Origin: JBBRXJ01 sp038248505
GTDB taxonomy: Bacteria; Bacteroidota; Bacteroidia; Bacteroidales; JBBRXJ01
Length of the DNA stretch: 20,176 nt
Reading direction: 5' to 3'
NCBI GenBank assembly: GCA_038248505.1
Contig: JBBRXJ010000066.1
Span: forward strand, 1-20,176
The translations under genes and the position numbers were made by a program. This document shows, in pieces, positions 1 to 8,180 of the stretch (its first letter is position 1; every line of letters begins with the position of its first letter). Under the pieces are notes generated by a model. That model did not search any database, was not told the origin of the DNA, and saw only the letters and a list, made by a program, of their open reading frames with translations.

Positions 1-963
1 CGAGGTTATGTGACATATGACGAGCTCCTACGTTCCTTTCCGGAAATTGAGAAAGATATTGCTTTTCTTGATGTGCTCTACGAGCGTTTTGCAACTGCAG
101 GGATAGATGTCCTACAAAGTGGCGGTATGCTTGGCGATGATCCTTTAGGGGATCATATTATTGTGGATTTAAAAAATCATGGTATTGATAATACCATGAT
201 GCATCAAACTTCAGCAGCACCGACATCGTATACTGATGTAATGACTGAAAAAGGTACTGGCGCCCGCACATTTTTTCACTGCCGCGGTGCCAATGCGCTG
301 CTTGATATTGAGCATTTGCAAAATGTTAACCATCCTGCAAAAATATTTCATTTAGGATATCTTTTATTGCTGGATAAGCTCGATGCCGAGGATAAAGAAT
401 ATGGTGTTGTATCGGCTCGTGTACTAAAAATGATGCAGGATAAAGGGTATAAAACATCTGTTGATGTAGTTTCAGAATCAGGTGATCGTTTCACTCGTCT
501 AGTTACTCCTGCACTTAAATACATCAATTATTTAATTTTAAATGAAATTGAAGCAGAGCGCATCACTGGATTAACCATTCGTACTGACAAAGGAATAAAT
601 GGAGAGAACTTAAAAAATGCAGCTCAACTATTACTTGATAAAGGCGTGAATGAATTAGTTGTAGTGCATTTTCCTGAAGGTGGCTTTGCTGCTAATAAAA
701 AGGGAGAGCAAGTTTTTGTTCCTTCATTCTTTGTGGAGAATAGCGAAATAAAAGGAACTGTTGGTGCTGGTGATGCTTTTTGTGCAGGCATGTTGTATGC
801 CATACATGAAGAAATACCTATTGAAAAAGCATTGAAAATCGCTAATGCCTCAGCTCGTTTTAATTTAACACATCCAACTTCAACGGGTGGTGCTGTAAGT
901 ATTATAGAGATTGAGAAGTATATTGAAAGTGCAAAGCTGAGAGATACTATTGTGAAATGTTGA
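1..963 (+). CDS. PfkB/ribokinase-family sugar kinase, 5' end outside the window
   Basis: Carbohydrate kinase of the PfkB (ribokinase) family, which phosphorylates a sugar or nucleoside with ATP in the cytoplasm. The diagnostic C-terminal signature GTVGAGDAFCAGM is visible. Its GAGD ends with the catalytic-base aspartate at about nt 772-774, and an asparagine-glutamate pair (LNEIEAERI, about nt 541-564) fits the usual N-x-x-E metal/ATP region. The frame is open to the first base of the window. A GTG lies at 10, but a start there would leave out most of the first beta strand and the usual N-terminal substrate-binding GD motif, so I treat the gene as cut by the window edge. It lies 116 nt upstream of a D-lyxose isomerase gene on the same strand, which suggests a sugar substrate such as a ketohexose or pentulose. 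The substrate itself cannot be read from the sequence; adenosine kinase-like members of the family are an alternative. Confidence 0.88.
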   Translation, partial: RGYVTYDELLRSFPEIEKDIAFLDVLYERFATAGIDVLQSGGMLGDDPLGDHIIVDLKNHGIDNTMMHQTSAAPTSYTDVMTEKGTGARTFFHCRGANALLDIEHLQNVNHPAKIFHLGYLLLLDKLDAEDKEYGVVSARVLKMMQDKGYKTSVDVVSESGDRFTRLVTPALKYINYLILNEIEAERITGLTIRTDKGINGENLKNAAQLLLDKGVNELVVVHFPEGGFAANKKGEQVFVPSFFVENSEIKGTVGAGDAFCAGMLYAIHEEIPIEKALKIANASARFNLTHPTSTGGAVSIIEIEKYIESAKLRDTIVKC

Positions 964-1079
964 ACTATGCAAAACGCATTTTATGTTTTTAAAATAAGGA
1001 ATGTTTATTCAAAAATTGATTAAGCCTATTTTGTATAAGTAAAATTAAATCACTCATAAAAACGATAAATAAAAAGACA

Positions 1080-1751
1080 ATGAAGAGATCAGAAATTAAT
1101 GGCTACATAAAAGAAGCGCAAGCGTTCTTTGAAAAACACAGTTTTAAATTACCACCATGGGCATTTCTTACACCCGATGAGATGAAGGCTACTGGTCAGG
1201 AATACCAAGAGATTAAAGACAATATGCTTGGTTGGGATTTAACTGATTTTGGTACGGGAGATTTTTTGAAATGTGGTTTGCTTTTATTTACTATTCGCAA
1301 TGGAAATTTTGCAAAACGCACGAACTATCCTAAACCCTATGCCGAGAAAATTATGATCGTGCGTGAGAAACAAATTACACCAACGCATTTTCATTGGAAT
1401 AAGATGGAAGACATCATAAACAGAGGTGGTGGAGAGCTTTGGATTCAGGTTTGGAAAGCAAATAAAGCCGAAGAAAAAACAAATGATGATTTTACAATAC
1501 AAATTGATGGTGTTACCAAAACCTTTAAAGGAGGCGATATCGTGAAATTAAAACCAGGAGAAAGTATTACTCTTGAACCCTATGTTTATCATATGTTTTG
1601 GGCTGAAAACGGCATGACTTTGGTAGGTGAAGTGTCTATGGTAAATGATGATACAAATGATAATCGTTTCTTTGAGACTCTTGGTAGATTCCCCGCTATT
1701 GTAGAGGACGAAAAACCATTGCATTTGTTATGCAATGAGTATAATAAATAA
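1080..1751 (+). CDS. D-lyxose ketol-isomerase (cupin-type, Lyx_isomer family)
   Basis: Predicted D-lyxose isomerase of 223 aa. The family interconverts D-lyxose and D-xylulose, and often D-mannose and D-fructose, using a divalent metal held in a cupin barrel. The metal site is visible: His103 and His105 in THFHWNKMED, Glu110 in the same motif, and His171 in PYVYHMFW. The spacing fits the two conserved cupin motifs, and the length is normal for the family. An N-terminal helical stretch with PPWAFLTPDE precedes the barrel. The ATG at 1080 follows an AT-rich leader with no Shine-Dalgarno sequence, as is common in Bacteroidota. The gene follows a PfkB kinase in the same direction, so an isomerase-then-kinase route feeding phosphorylated ketoses into central metabolism is a reasonable inference. 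A strong terminator lies 19 nt after the stop codon. Confidence 0.9.
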   Translation: MKRSEINGYIKEAQAFFEKHSFKLPPWAFLTPDEMKATGQEYQEIKDNMLGWDLTDFGTGDFLKCGLLLFTIRNGNFAKRTNYPKPYAEKIMIVREKQITPTHFHWNKMEDIINRGGGELWIQVWKANKAEEKTNDDFTIQIDGVTKTFKGGDIVKLKPGESITLEPYVYHMFWAENGMTLVGEVSMVNDDTNDNRFFETLGRFPAIVEDEKPLHLLCNEYNK

Positions 1752-1770
1752 AATTAATAATTGTCAAATT

Positions 1771-1805
1771 AAAAAACGTTCGGTTAAAAGCAGGACGTTT
1801 TTTTT
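1771..1805. terminator. Bidirectional intrinsic terminator between the D-lyxose isomerase gene and batE
   Basis: AAAAAACGT at 1771-1779 pairs with ACGTTTTTT at 1795-1803. T1780-G1794 and C1781-G1793 extend the stem around an A-rich loop. On the plus strand the stem runs into eight T residues (1798-1805). On the minus strand the opposite arm likewise ends in six T residues. It lies 19 nt past the isomerase stop and 87 nt past the batE stop, so it can end both convergent transcripts. Confidence 0.75.
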
Positions 1806-1891
1806 ACATATTAATGGTCTCTATTAAAACTTTTATGAATAAGTTTTGTAATACAAGGAATAGGGGGAAGTGATATTGAGATATTAAGGCA

Positions 1892-2650
1892 CTAAATTAC
1901 TTCCATACTCTCAATAGGTAACCATCCTTTATCTCCATTGGGCAAGATAATCTCATTCCAGACACCAATTTTTTGTCGTATTTTCACTTTAATACCTTCG
2001 TGAATTACAAATAAGTCAGTACTCTGACTGTCAGGCGAACTTTTAGCCGTAACTACTGGCGAAATTATGATTGCCTCATTTTTTGCCTGCATATTTTTGA
2101 GTTGTAGATATGAAAACGTGATGCTTTTAATTGTAAATACAAGAAATAGAATCCCCATCCAGAAGCCAATACGTCTAATGGTTAGAGAACGCATTAATAA
2201 GTACAACAATAAAAAGCAGATAGATAGAACAAAAGAAGCAATGGCAATTATTGCCCATAAATCACTAGTGAAAAAATTAACTACGGAATCTATCCAGTTC
2301 CAAATAAAAAGCCTAGGTATGGGTTCAAATTTATCCACCAACTGATGATTTGTAATTTCAAGATTGTATTGAATATCCTCATCGCTAGGGGCAATTAACA
2401 GGGCTCTTTCGTACCATAAAATTGCCAAGGGATAGTCTTTCGTTTTGTAATATGCATTGGCTAAATTGTAATATAATTCAGCAGAGACAGCGCCAGAAAC
2501 AATCATTTTTTGATACGTCTCAGCAGCCTGTGTATAATTTGCTGAATCGTATATTTTATTAGCATTTAAAAAAGTAGTATCACTCTTTACAGCATACAAT
2601 GAATAAGTAAAGAATGTAAGGAATAAGCCTATTATTAATTTCTCTTTCAT
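1892..2650 (-). CDS. batE: BatE: TPR and SH3-like membrane protein, last gene of the bat operon
   Basis: BatE-type protein of 252 aa. A signal peptide (about residues 1-20) is followed by two tetratricopeptide repeats (about 27-60 and 59-92, with patterns such as AELYYNLANAYYKTKDYPLAILWYERAL). Two membrane helices lie at about 131-152 and 161-181, and a C-terminal SH3-like domain at about 192-252 carries the typical VRQKIGxWxEIxLPNGxxGWLP pattern. The N-terminal TPRs are expected in the periplasm as a scaffold. The gene follows batD with a 2-nt gap and ends the operon. In Bacteroides fragilis the bat genes were linked to aerotolerance, but a biochemical role for BatE is not established. The identity rests on domain order and operon position together. 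Confidence 0.9.
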   Translation of the reverse strand: MKEKLIIGLFLTFFTYSLYAVKSDTTFLNANKIYDSANYTQAAETYQKMIVSGAVSAELYYNLANAYYKTKDYPLAILWYERALLIAPSDEDIQYNLEITNHQLVDKFEPIPRLFIWNWIDSVVNFFTSDLWAIIAIASFVLSICFLLLYLLMRSLTIRRIGFWMGILFLVFTIKSITFSYLQLKNMQAKNEAIIISPVVTAKSSPDSQSTDLFVIHEGIKVKIRQKIGVWNEIILPNGDKGWLPIESMEVI

Positions 2651-2652
2651 AA

Positions 2653-4464
2653 TTATCGAATATTATCTTCCATTAAAAAAACGATATCTTCAGCATTCTT
2701 TAAGATGGTGGAAAGATCATCTTGAATGGAGCCAGGGGCGTAACGAGCAAATTCACAGGTGTCAATAACAGACCAAAGCGAATAAATACGCTCATCGCTT
2801 ACGCCTTTTTCTTTTAAGATTATTGTTGCCGAATCTTTTGATAGATCTGCCATGGATATCGAAAGTTTATCGCTAATATACCCCCACAATGCACGTGATA
2901 ATTCTTCAAAGAATTTTTCTCGTGCCCCTTGTTTTAATAGTTTTCGCACTAATTTAAAACGGTTTTTAACAACCATACTGGCTTTTCGGTTGCGCGTAGC
3001 TACCTTATTTGCATTCTCGCTAATGCTTTTGCGACGCCAAAGAACTACAACGATAAAAATAAATGAGGGTACTAATAATCCAAGCCAAAACAACAAGCTA
3101 CCTAAAAAGTATTCCCCATTCTTTTTGAGCTTTGTTTCGCGTTTAATGTAACGAATGTCTTTACCAAGTACTTTTATATCTACTTTGCTTGCAGAGGTAA
3201 TTACAGCACCAGAGGCATCATCAGGTCCTTTTGCAACTTCTATTTGAAAATTGGTACTCTTTTTAACAACATACTTACCAGTTACCAAATCAAAGTAAGC
3301 AAATTCCACAGCAGGAATGGTAAAACTACCTGCATGCCTTGGAATCATTATGTATTCATAGCTCTTCTTTCCGCTAGAACCAGCGAGTGTATTGTTAATT
3401 TCTGTTTTTAATTCTGGGTTATATACTTCAAAATCGGAAGGGAAATTAATTTTAGGAGCCTCAAGTAGTTTAAGGTTACCGGAGCCACTTATCGCAACTT
3501 TAAGGGTAATTGCATCATTTGATTTAACAGAATTTTTATCAATGGAAGCAGAGAAATTAAATTTTCCTACCGCACCATTAAAACTTGCAGGAACAGCTCC
3601 TGATAATGGTTTTACGTTAATTGTTACCGGATTACTTGAAACCTTTACTCGTACATCTTGATATCCGGCGCCAAAAAAATCATCAAATACACTTCGTGCC
3701 TGACGAGCTACTTTCTTCCGTATTACACATTGAATCTCAGCTGCATTAATTACAATCTTCCCATCTTTTTGTGGGAATAATAAAACATTTTGAATGACCC
3801 CTGTATTATAAATTTGTCCATTTACATTCTCACGTGTTAAACTACTTAATTGAGGAGTTTCTATAGGCTGTTGATAAAAGCCATTAAAATTTGGTAATTC
3901 AACTTTTTCAATACCTACTAATTCAATACGAGTGAAAACTTTTATAGTAGCACTTACAGGATCGCCTTTGTAAACATTCGATTTATTAACTATAACACGC
4001 AAAAATAAGTCTTCATTATTAAAGTCAGGAGCTGTTGTTTGTTGACTCTGATTTTGTTGAGATTGAGTTTGTGCTGGCTGATTTGCAGAATTTATAACTT
4101 CAATTTGTACTGCATTTGAAGCATAGGTTTTTCCATCAACTACTGCTTTTGCTTGGCCAATGGTAAATTTACCCACTTTTATTGCTTGAAAAATATATGA
4201 ATAACCAATCTCAACAGATTGTGACATCTTTCCGTTTATAATTTGTACACTACTACTTGAGGAAGTGTTAGGGCCAGCTAACAAATTAAAATCGGTAGTT
4301 GCTGGTAAATTGAATGATGATGGATTTCCATTGATACTATAATTCACCGAAAACTGTTCCCCAAGACGAACAACTCCAGGTCCAATCCCTTCAACTCTTA
4401 TTGACTGCGCGCTCAGTATCAAATTTAAGAGAATACCCACAATAAAAAATAATCGTTTTATCAT
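2653..4464 (-). CDS. batD: BatD: large periplasmic beta-rich protein with one membrane anchor
   Basis: BatD (oxygen-tolerance family) of 603 aa. The signal peptide spans about residues 1-19 (hydrophobic core ending LILSAQ). A long beta-rich periplasmic region (about 20-445) looks like repeated Ig-like modules, for example VRLGEQFSVNYSINGNP and KSNVYKGDPVSATIKVF. A Gln/Ser/Thr-rich linker interrupts it at about 128-145. One transmembrane helix (454-477) is followed by a basic segment and a helical cytoplasmic tail of about 125 residues. This is the expected BatD architecture: most of the mass in the periplasm, anchored next to the VWA proteins BatA and BatB. It sits 14 nt after batC and 2 nt before batE. 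A function in assembling or presenting an envelope complex is inferred from context; no catalytic motif is visible. Confidence 0.92.
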   Translation of the reverse strand: MIKRLFFIVGILLNLILSAQSIRVEGIGPGVVRLGEQFSVNYSINGNPSSFNLPATTDFNLLAGPNTSSSSSVQIINGKMSQSVEIGYSYIFQAIKVGKFTIGQAKAVVDGKTYASNAVQIEVINSANQPAQTQSQQNQSQQTTAPDFNNEDLFLRVIVNKSNVYKGDPVSATIKVFTRIELVGIEKVELPNFNGFYQQPIETPQLSSLTRENVNGQIYNTGVIQNVLLFPQKDGKIVINAAEIQCVIRKKVARQARSVFDDFFGAGYQDVRVKVSSNPVTINVKPLSGAVPASFNGAVGKFNFSASIDKNSVKSNDAITLKVAISGSGNLKLLEAPKINFPSDFEVYNPELKTEINNTLAGSSGKKSYEYIMIPRHAGSFTIPAVEFAYFDLVTGKYVVKKSTNFQIEVAKGPDDASGAVITSASKVDIKVLGKDIRYIKRETKLKKNGEYFLGSLLFWLGLLVPSFIFIVVVLWRRKSISENANKVATRNRKASMVVKNRFKLVRKLLKQGAREKFFEELSRALWGYISDKLSISMADLSKDSATIILKEKGVSDERIYSLWSVIDTCEFARYAPGSIQDDLSTILKNAEDIVFLMEDNIR

Positions 4465-4478
4465 ATATGCAAACTATT

Positions 4479-5162
4479 TTACCATTCTTTAAGTGTACGG
4501 TATTGTTTATTTTGTTGTTTCTTTTCTTCCATTACTCTTTCTTGTACTTTTTTCTCATCATCTTCCATAGCATCGAGCATACGCTTGGCATCCTCTTTGC
4601 TTATTTCTTCTTTTTTAGCTTGTTCTTGTTTTTTTTGATCTTGTTGCTGTTCCTCTTGCTTCTGTTCCTTTTTTTGATCGTCTTTCTGATCTTGCTTCTG
4701 ATCTTGTTGTTGCTGCTGCTGTTGTCCGCCACCCTTATTCTTCTGTCGCATAGCTAAGGATAGGTTATACTTGGCATCCATATCATTCGGATTACTCTTT
4801 AGAGCTTCCTTATAGGCCATTATAGCCTGATCGAGTTGTTGCATTTTATAATATGAATTCCCCAAATTGTAAAATGCTTTTGATTTCTGATCTTTATCTA
4901 AAGCTATTTGAGAGATGGCTGCAAATTGAATGACCGCTTCAGAATAACTCCCTTTTTTGTAAAGAGCATCCCCCAAATTAAAACCCGCTTCAAATGAATT
5001 GGGTTGTTTCTCGAGGGCACGACGGTAAGCCAATTCAGCATCTTCATATTTCCCTTTTTCAAACTGACGATTTCCTCCACGTATAAAGCGACGTTCCTGT
5101 TGTGCCTGTATTGATAAAGCATAACAAAGAAAACCTAGTATGATAAAAATGATGTTACGCAT
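4479..5162 (-). CDS. batC: BatC: periplasmic TPR protein with a Gln/Lys-rich low-complexity segment
   Basis: BatC-type TPR protein of 227 aa. A signal peptide (about 1-20, ending SIQA) is followed by three tetratricopeptide repeats at about 25-58, 59-90 and 95-130 (for example KAFYNLGNSYYKMQQLDQAI). A strongly biased Gln/Asp/Lys/Glu tract covers about 143-186, starting with GGG and seven Gln. The final 40 residues return to normal complexity (ISKEDAKRMLDAMEDDEKKVQ), a conserved BatC-like tail. The predicted role is a scaffold in the BatABCDE envelope complex. The gene starts 1 nt after the batB stop, so translation is probably coupled. The low-complexity tract is likely disordered and may vary in length between strains. 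On the other strand it produces a spurious Phe/Leu-rich reading frame. Confidence 0.92.
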   Translation of the reverse strand: MRNIIFIILGFLCYALSIQAQQERRFIRGGNRQFEKGKYEDAELAYRRALEKQPNSFEAGFNLGDALYKKGSYSEAVIQFAAISQIALDKDQKSKAFYNLGNSYYKMQQLDQAIMAYKEALKSNPNDMDAKYNLSLAMRQKNKGGGQQQQQQQDQKQDQKDDQKKEQKQEEQQQDQKKQEQAKKEEISKEDAKRMLDAMEDDEKKVQERVMEEKKQQNKQYRTLKEW

Positions 5163-5163
5163 A

Positions 5164-6186
5164 TTAATTAAATAATTTTATTTTACTCAAAAATTTGTTC
5201 TTACGTTCAAGCAATAGGATCTCAATGAATAGTAAAATAAATGCTATTAAAATAATGAATTGAAAACGATCGTCGTAGGCAGAGTAAATTTCTTTATCAA
5301 TGCCTTTCTTCTCAATATTTTGCATTTCAGCTTGAATTTCTTTTAAACCAAAATTTATGTTTGTTGCACGTACATATGCCCCTTTTCCGGCTACGGCAAT
5401 GCTTTTTAGCGTTACCTCATCAAGACGGGTAATGATAACCTGACCTGAATTATCTTTTCTGAAAGCGTTTTGCACTTCCGGCTCTGCAATAGGGCAACCC
5501 TCTGGTGACCCTACTCCAATTGTAAATATCCGAACCCCTTTTTCAGAACATTCACGTGCCGTTTCAACGGGGTTGGCCTCGTGATTCTCTCCATCAGTAA
5601 TAATTATTATGGCTTTATTTAGCGAGCTGTTAGGGTCGAATGAACGCATTGCTAATTCTATTGCATTGCTTATTGAGGTTCCTTGTTTTGGAACAATTTT
5701 ATTATTAATAGCAGGAAGAAACATCTTTACCGCTGAGAGATCTGACGTAATGGGAATTTGTGTATATGCATCGCCTGCAAATACTATTAGTCCAATTCGA
5801 TCATCCCCAATATTGTCGAGCAATTTAGATAATGCCATTTTTGCACGTTCCAAACGACTTGGCTTAATATCGGCGGCCAGCATACTATTTGAGACATCTA
5901 GGCAAATCATTATTTCTATTCCTTCTGATTTTTCTTTACGCAATTTAGCACCTGCTTGCGGACGTGCTAAAGTAATTATAATTAAACTGGCTGCTGATAG
6001 CCATAAAATAAATTTTAGCCACGGACGAACATTTGAGAGCGAAGGCATTAAGCGATATAAAACAAATGGATCTCCATATTGTTTTAGGGCTCTTTTTTTA
6101 ATAATTCGTAGCACAACAAACAACAGAGCTAGTAAAGGAATTAGCGCTAAAAAGTTTAATATTTCAGGATTTGCAAAACGGAACAT
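5164..6186 (-). CDS. batB: BatB: membrane-anchored VWA-domain protein
   Basis: BatB-type protein of 340 aa. Two N-terminal membrane helices (about 9-27 and 58-74) come before a von Willebrand factor A domain, and a C-terminal helix (about 311-326) follows it. The metal-ion-dependent adhesion site is intact: D97-V-S99-N-S101 (LDVSNSM), T170 in KQGTSISNA, and D198 in ITDGENHEANP. The ARPQAG segment after the second helix is typical of the Bat VWA pair. The domain should face the periplasm, where it may bind a partner through Mg2+. It follows batA by 3 nt and has the same architecture, so the two probably arose by duplication and may form a hetero-complex. The DGENHEANPVETA stretch separates it from BatA, which has DGVNNAGSVPP in that place. 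Confidence 0.93.
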   Translation of the reverse strand: MFRFANPEILNFLALIPLLALLFVVLRIIKKRALKQYGDPFVLYRLMPSLSNVRPWLKFILWLSAASLIIITLARPQAGAKLRKEKSEGIEIMICLDVSNSMLAADIKPSRLERAKMALSKLLDNIGDDRIGLIVFAGDAYTQIPITSDLSAVKMFLPAINNKIVPKQGTSISNAIELAMRSFDPNSSLNKAIIIITDGENHEANPVETARECSEKGVRIFTIGVGSPEGCPIAEPEVQNAFRKDNSGQVIITRLDEVTLKSIAVAGKGAYVRATNINFGLKEIQAEMQNIEKKGIDKEIYSAYDDRFQFIILIAFILLFIEILLLERKNKFLSKIKLFN

Positions 6187-6189
6187 AGC

Positions 6190-7185
6190 TTAGGGTATAT
6201 TTCGTAAAATAATAAATCGTATTAAAAACTCTGTAAGAAGAAGAAGACCTGCAATTAGAGCAAAAATAAAATATTCTTCAACTCGTTCATTGTAGTTACG
6301 AACATCAATGCGTGACTTTTCGAGACGGTCAATTTCATTATATATCTCGCGCAGTTTCTCATTGTTTGTCGCTCTAAAATACTTTCCTCCGGTTAATTGC
6401 GAAATCTGACGGAGAACATCTTCATCAATCTCAACATCAACATTCTGATATTGTACGCCAAATGCAGTTTGAAAAGGGTAAGGCGCTTTTCCTGTTGTAC
6501 CAATACCAACAGTATAAACCCGAACACCATACACGCGAGCAATTTCAGCAGCAGTTAAAGGTGGTACCGAGCCTGCATTATTTACTCCATCTGTTAGCAG
6601 AATTACAACTTTACTAATGGACTTACTTTCTTTAAGACGGGCAACAGCGGTTGCTAGTCCCATTCCAATAGCTGTACCATCTTGAAGCATGCCGTTTTTT
6701 AAATCTTTAAATAAGTTAACCAAAACGGGATGATCGGTAGTAATTGGGCATTGAGTAAAACTCTCTCCACTAAATACAACTAAGCCAATACGGTCATGCG
6801 GTCTTCCAGAAATAAAATCAATAGCAACGGATTTTGCTGCTTCAATTCTATTGGGCTTAAAATCTTCTGCCAACATGGATCCTGAAATATCCAAAGAGAT
6901 AATAATATCAATACCTTTTGTTACCTCATTTTTCCAACTATTGGAGCTTTGCGGACGAGCCAATACAATTATTAGTAAAATAAAGGCAAGCAACCTTAAT
7001 ATAAAAGGAAGGTGCTTAAAATAATTTTTAAAACTTTTACCAGCATATAAATAGGGCCGAGAGTCAGACACCTGAATTGATGCACTGAGTTGGTGATGCT
7101 TAAATATATACCACACAATAAGCGGAACCAATAGGAGTAACAGCAAAAAATACTGCGGATTATTCCATATATATATATTAAACAT
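6190..7185 (-). CDS. batA: BatA: membrane-anchored VWA-domain protein
   Basis: BatA-type protein of 331 aa. It has N-terminal membrane helices at about 11-27 and 60-75, a VWA domain, and a C-terminal membrane helix at about 306-325. The full metal-binding site is present: D99-I-S101-G-S103 (LDISGSM), T171 in QDGTAIGMG, and D199 in LLTDGVNNAG. ARPQSS precedes the domain, as in BatB. VWA proteins encoded with MoxR ATPases are generally thought to be the ATPase's partners in maturing or remodelling other proteins or cofactors; applying that here is inference from context. The gene lies 11 nt after the BatX-type gene and 3 nt before batB. With the MIDAS residues intact, it should be able to coordinate a divalent metal. 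Confidence 0.94.
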   Translation of the reverse strand: MFNIYIWNNPQYFLLLLLLVPLIVWYIFKHHQLSASIQVSDSRPYLYAGKSFKNYFKHLPFILRLLAFILLIIVLARPQSSNSWKNEVTKGIDIIISLDISGSMLAEDFKPNRIEAAKSVAIDFISGRPHDRIGLVVFSGESFTQCPITTDHPVLVNLFKDLKNGMLQDGTAIGMGLATAVARLKESKSISKVVILLTDGVNNAGSVPPLTAAEIARVYGVRVYTVGIGTTGKAPYPFQTAFGVQYQNVDVEIDEDVLRQISQLTGGKYFRATNNEKLREIYNEIDRLEKSRIDVRNYNERVEEYFIFALIAGLLLLTEFLIRFIILRNIP

Positions 7186-7196
7186 AGTTTATCTTT

Positions 7197-8177
7197 TTAA
7201 ATTTTAACATCACTAACCTCTGATGACAAATCAATCTTTGGTTTGGTTTTTAAAACTATTGAATAAGCTGATTCAATACAGCGTTCATTTTCTTCGGCTA
7301 AAGGTTCAGCTTTGGCAAATTTTACCAAATCGGCTATTTCAAGTATTTCCTTTAATTTAAGGTCAAGACCCGCTTCGGTATCACATTTCTTAAAGTCCAA
7401 AAGAATATCGTCACTTGTTTGTTCCATGGCTTGAAATGCAAAACGACCTTCAAAATAAACTCTAAGAATATCAGTTAAATTGGTATAATAGCCTTTTAAA
7501 TTGCCTTGCTGCCATAGCTTTTGCTCTTTAAGATGATCTAAATCTTTTAATGCAATGGTATAAGGCGGTTCTTTAAGTTTTTCGAAACGCATGAAAGGTT
7601 TATTCTTTTTTCGTGCATAAAAATAATACAATAAAATCAAAAGTAATAGTAAGGCAATAAAGCTATATCCTACGTATGGTAAAGATTCTTTAAATGTAAT
7701 AGGAGCTTTATAGGGAGCTTTAATTTCTTTGATAACCGTAGCTGTATCATTTAATGTTATTGTATTAACCATTAGCATTACGGGCAGGGTGCTGAGAGTA
7801 TCTATCCGACCATTCATTGAATAAATAAAAGGCAGGGAACGAACAGACTGCATGCCGCTATCAAAAGACGTTACAAGATATCGTTTCATGATACGAATAG
7901 TCCCATCTTCCTTTTTAATTGTATCCGCTTTCTTTTCTTCAATAATTTCAATTCCTGCGGAAAGAGTATCTTTTAAGCTAGGAAAGGTAACTGAAATTTC
8001 CGAACTAGAAACGGATTCGAGATTAAAAAATAATTGATCGCCAACTAAAATTTCAGTAGAATCAAAAGTAGCATTGATACTTAAATTCTGTGCAGCAAGC
8101 GTTACTGGAAGACATAATAATACGATATAAAACAATCGTATTCCGTAGTTGCGAATTTTTAAATATGCTTGACTCAT
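7197..8177 (-). CDS. BatX-type single-pass membrane protein of the bat operon
   Basis: Membrane protein of 326 aa that I recognise mainly from its position. A signal peptide (about 12-29, ending LAAQ) leads into a beta-rich periplasmic domain (about 30-160), with a repeat-like TFDSTEILVGDQLFFNLES that recalls the Ig-like modules of BatD. One transmembrane helix (168-187) precedes a helical cytoplasmic tail (190-326, with WQQGNLKGYYTNLTDILRVYFEGRF). The layout matches the DUF4381-like or BatD-like proteins that usually lie between the DUF58 gene and batA in Bacteroidota. No catalytic motif is seen. It starts 3 nt after the DUF58 stop and ends 11 nt before batA, so it belongs to the same transcript. 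A structural or adaptor role in the complex is inferred. Confidence 0.8.
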   Translation of the reverse strand: MSQAYLKIRNYGIRLFYIVLLCLPVTLAAQNLSINATFDSTEILVGDQLFFNLESVSSSEISVTFPSLKDTLSAGIEIIEEKKADTIKKEDGTIRIMKRYLVTSFDSGMQSVRSLPFIYSMNGRIDTLSTLPVMLMVNTITLNDTATVIKEIKAPYKAPITFKESLPYVGYSFIALLLLLILLYYFYARKKNKPFMRFEKLKEPPYTIALKDLDHLKEQKLWQQGNLKGYYTNLTDILRVYFEGRFAFQAMEQTSDDILLDFKKCDTEAGLDLKLKEILEIADLVKFAKAEPLAEENERCIESAYSIVLKTKPKIDLSSEVSDVKI

Positions 8178-8180
8178 AAA

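Noticed and set aside
4467..4757. Plus-strand frame coding a very Phe/Leu-rich hydrophobic peptide
   Set aside because: It is the antisense of the Gln/Lys-rich batC tract; its hydrophobicity is a codon artefact of the opposite strand.
5609..6193. 194-codon plus-strand frame opposite batB
   Set aside because: It overlaps a clearly real VWA gene completely and its translation shows no domain or signal pattern.
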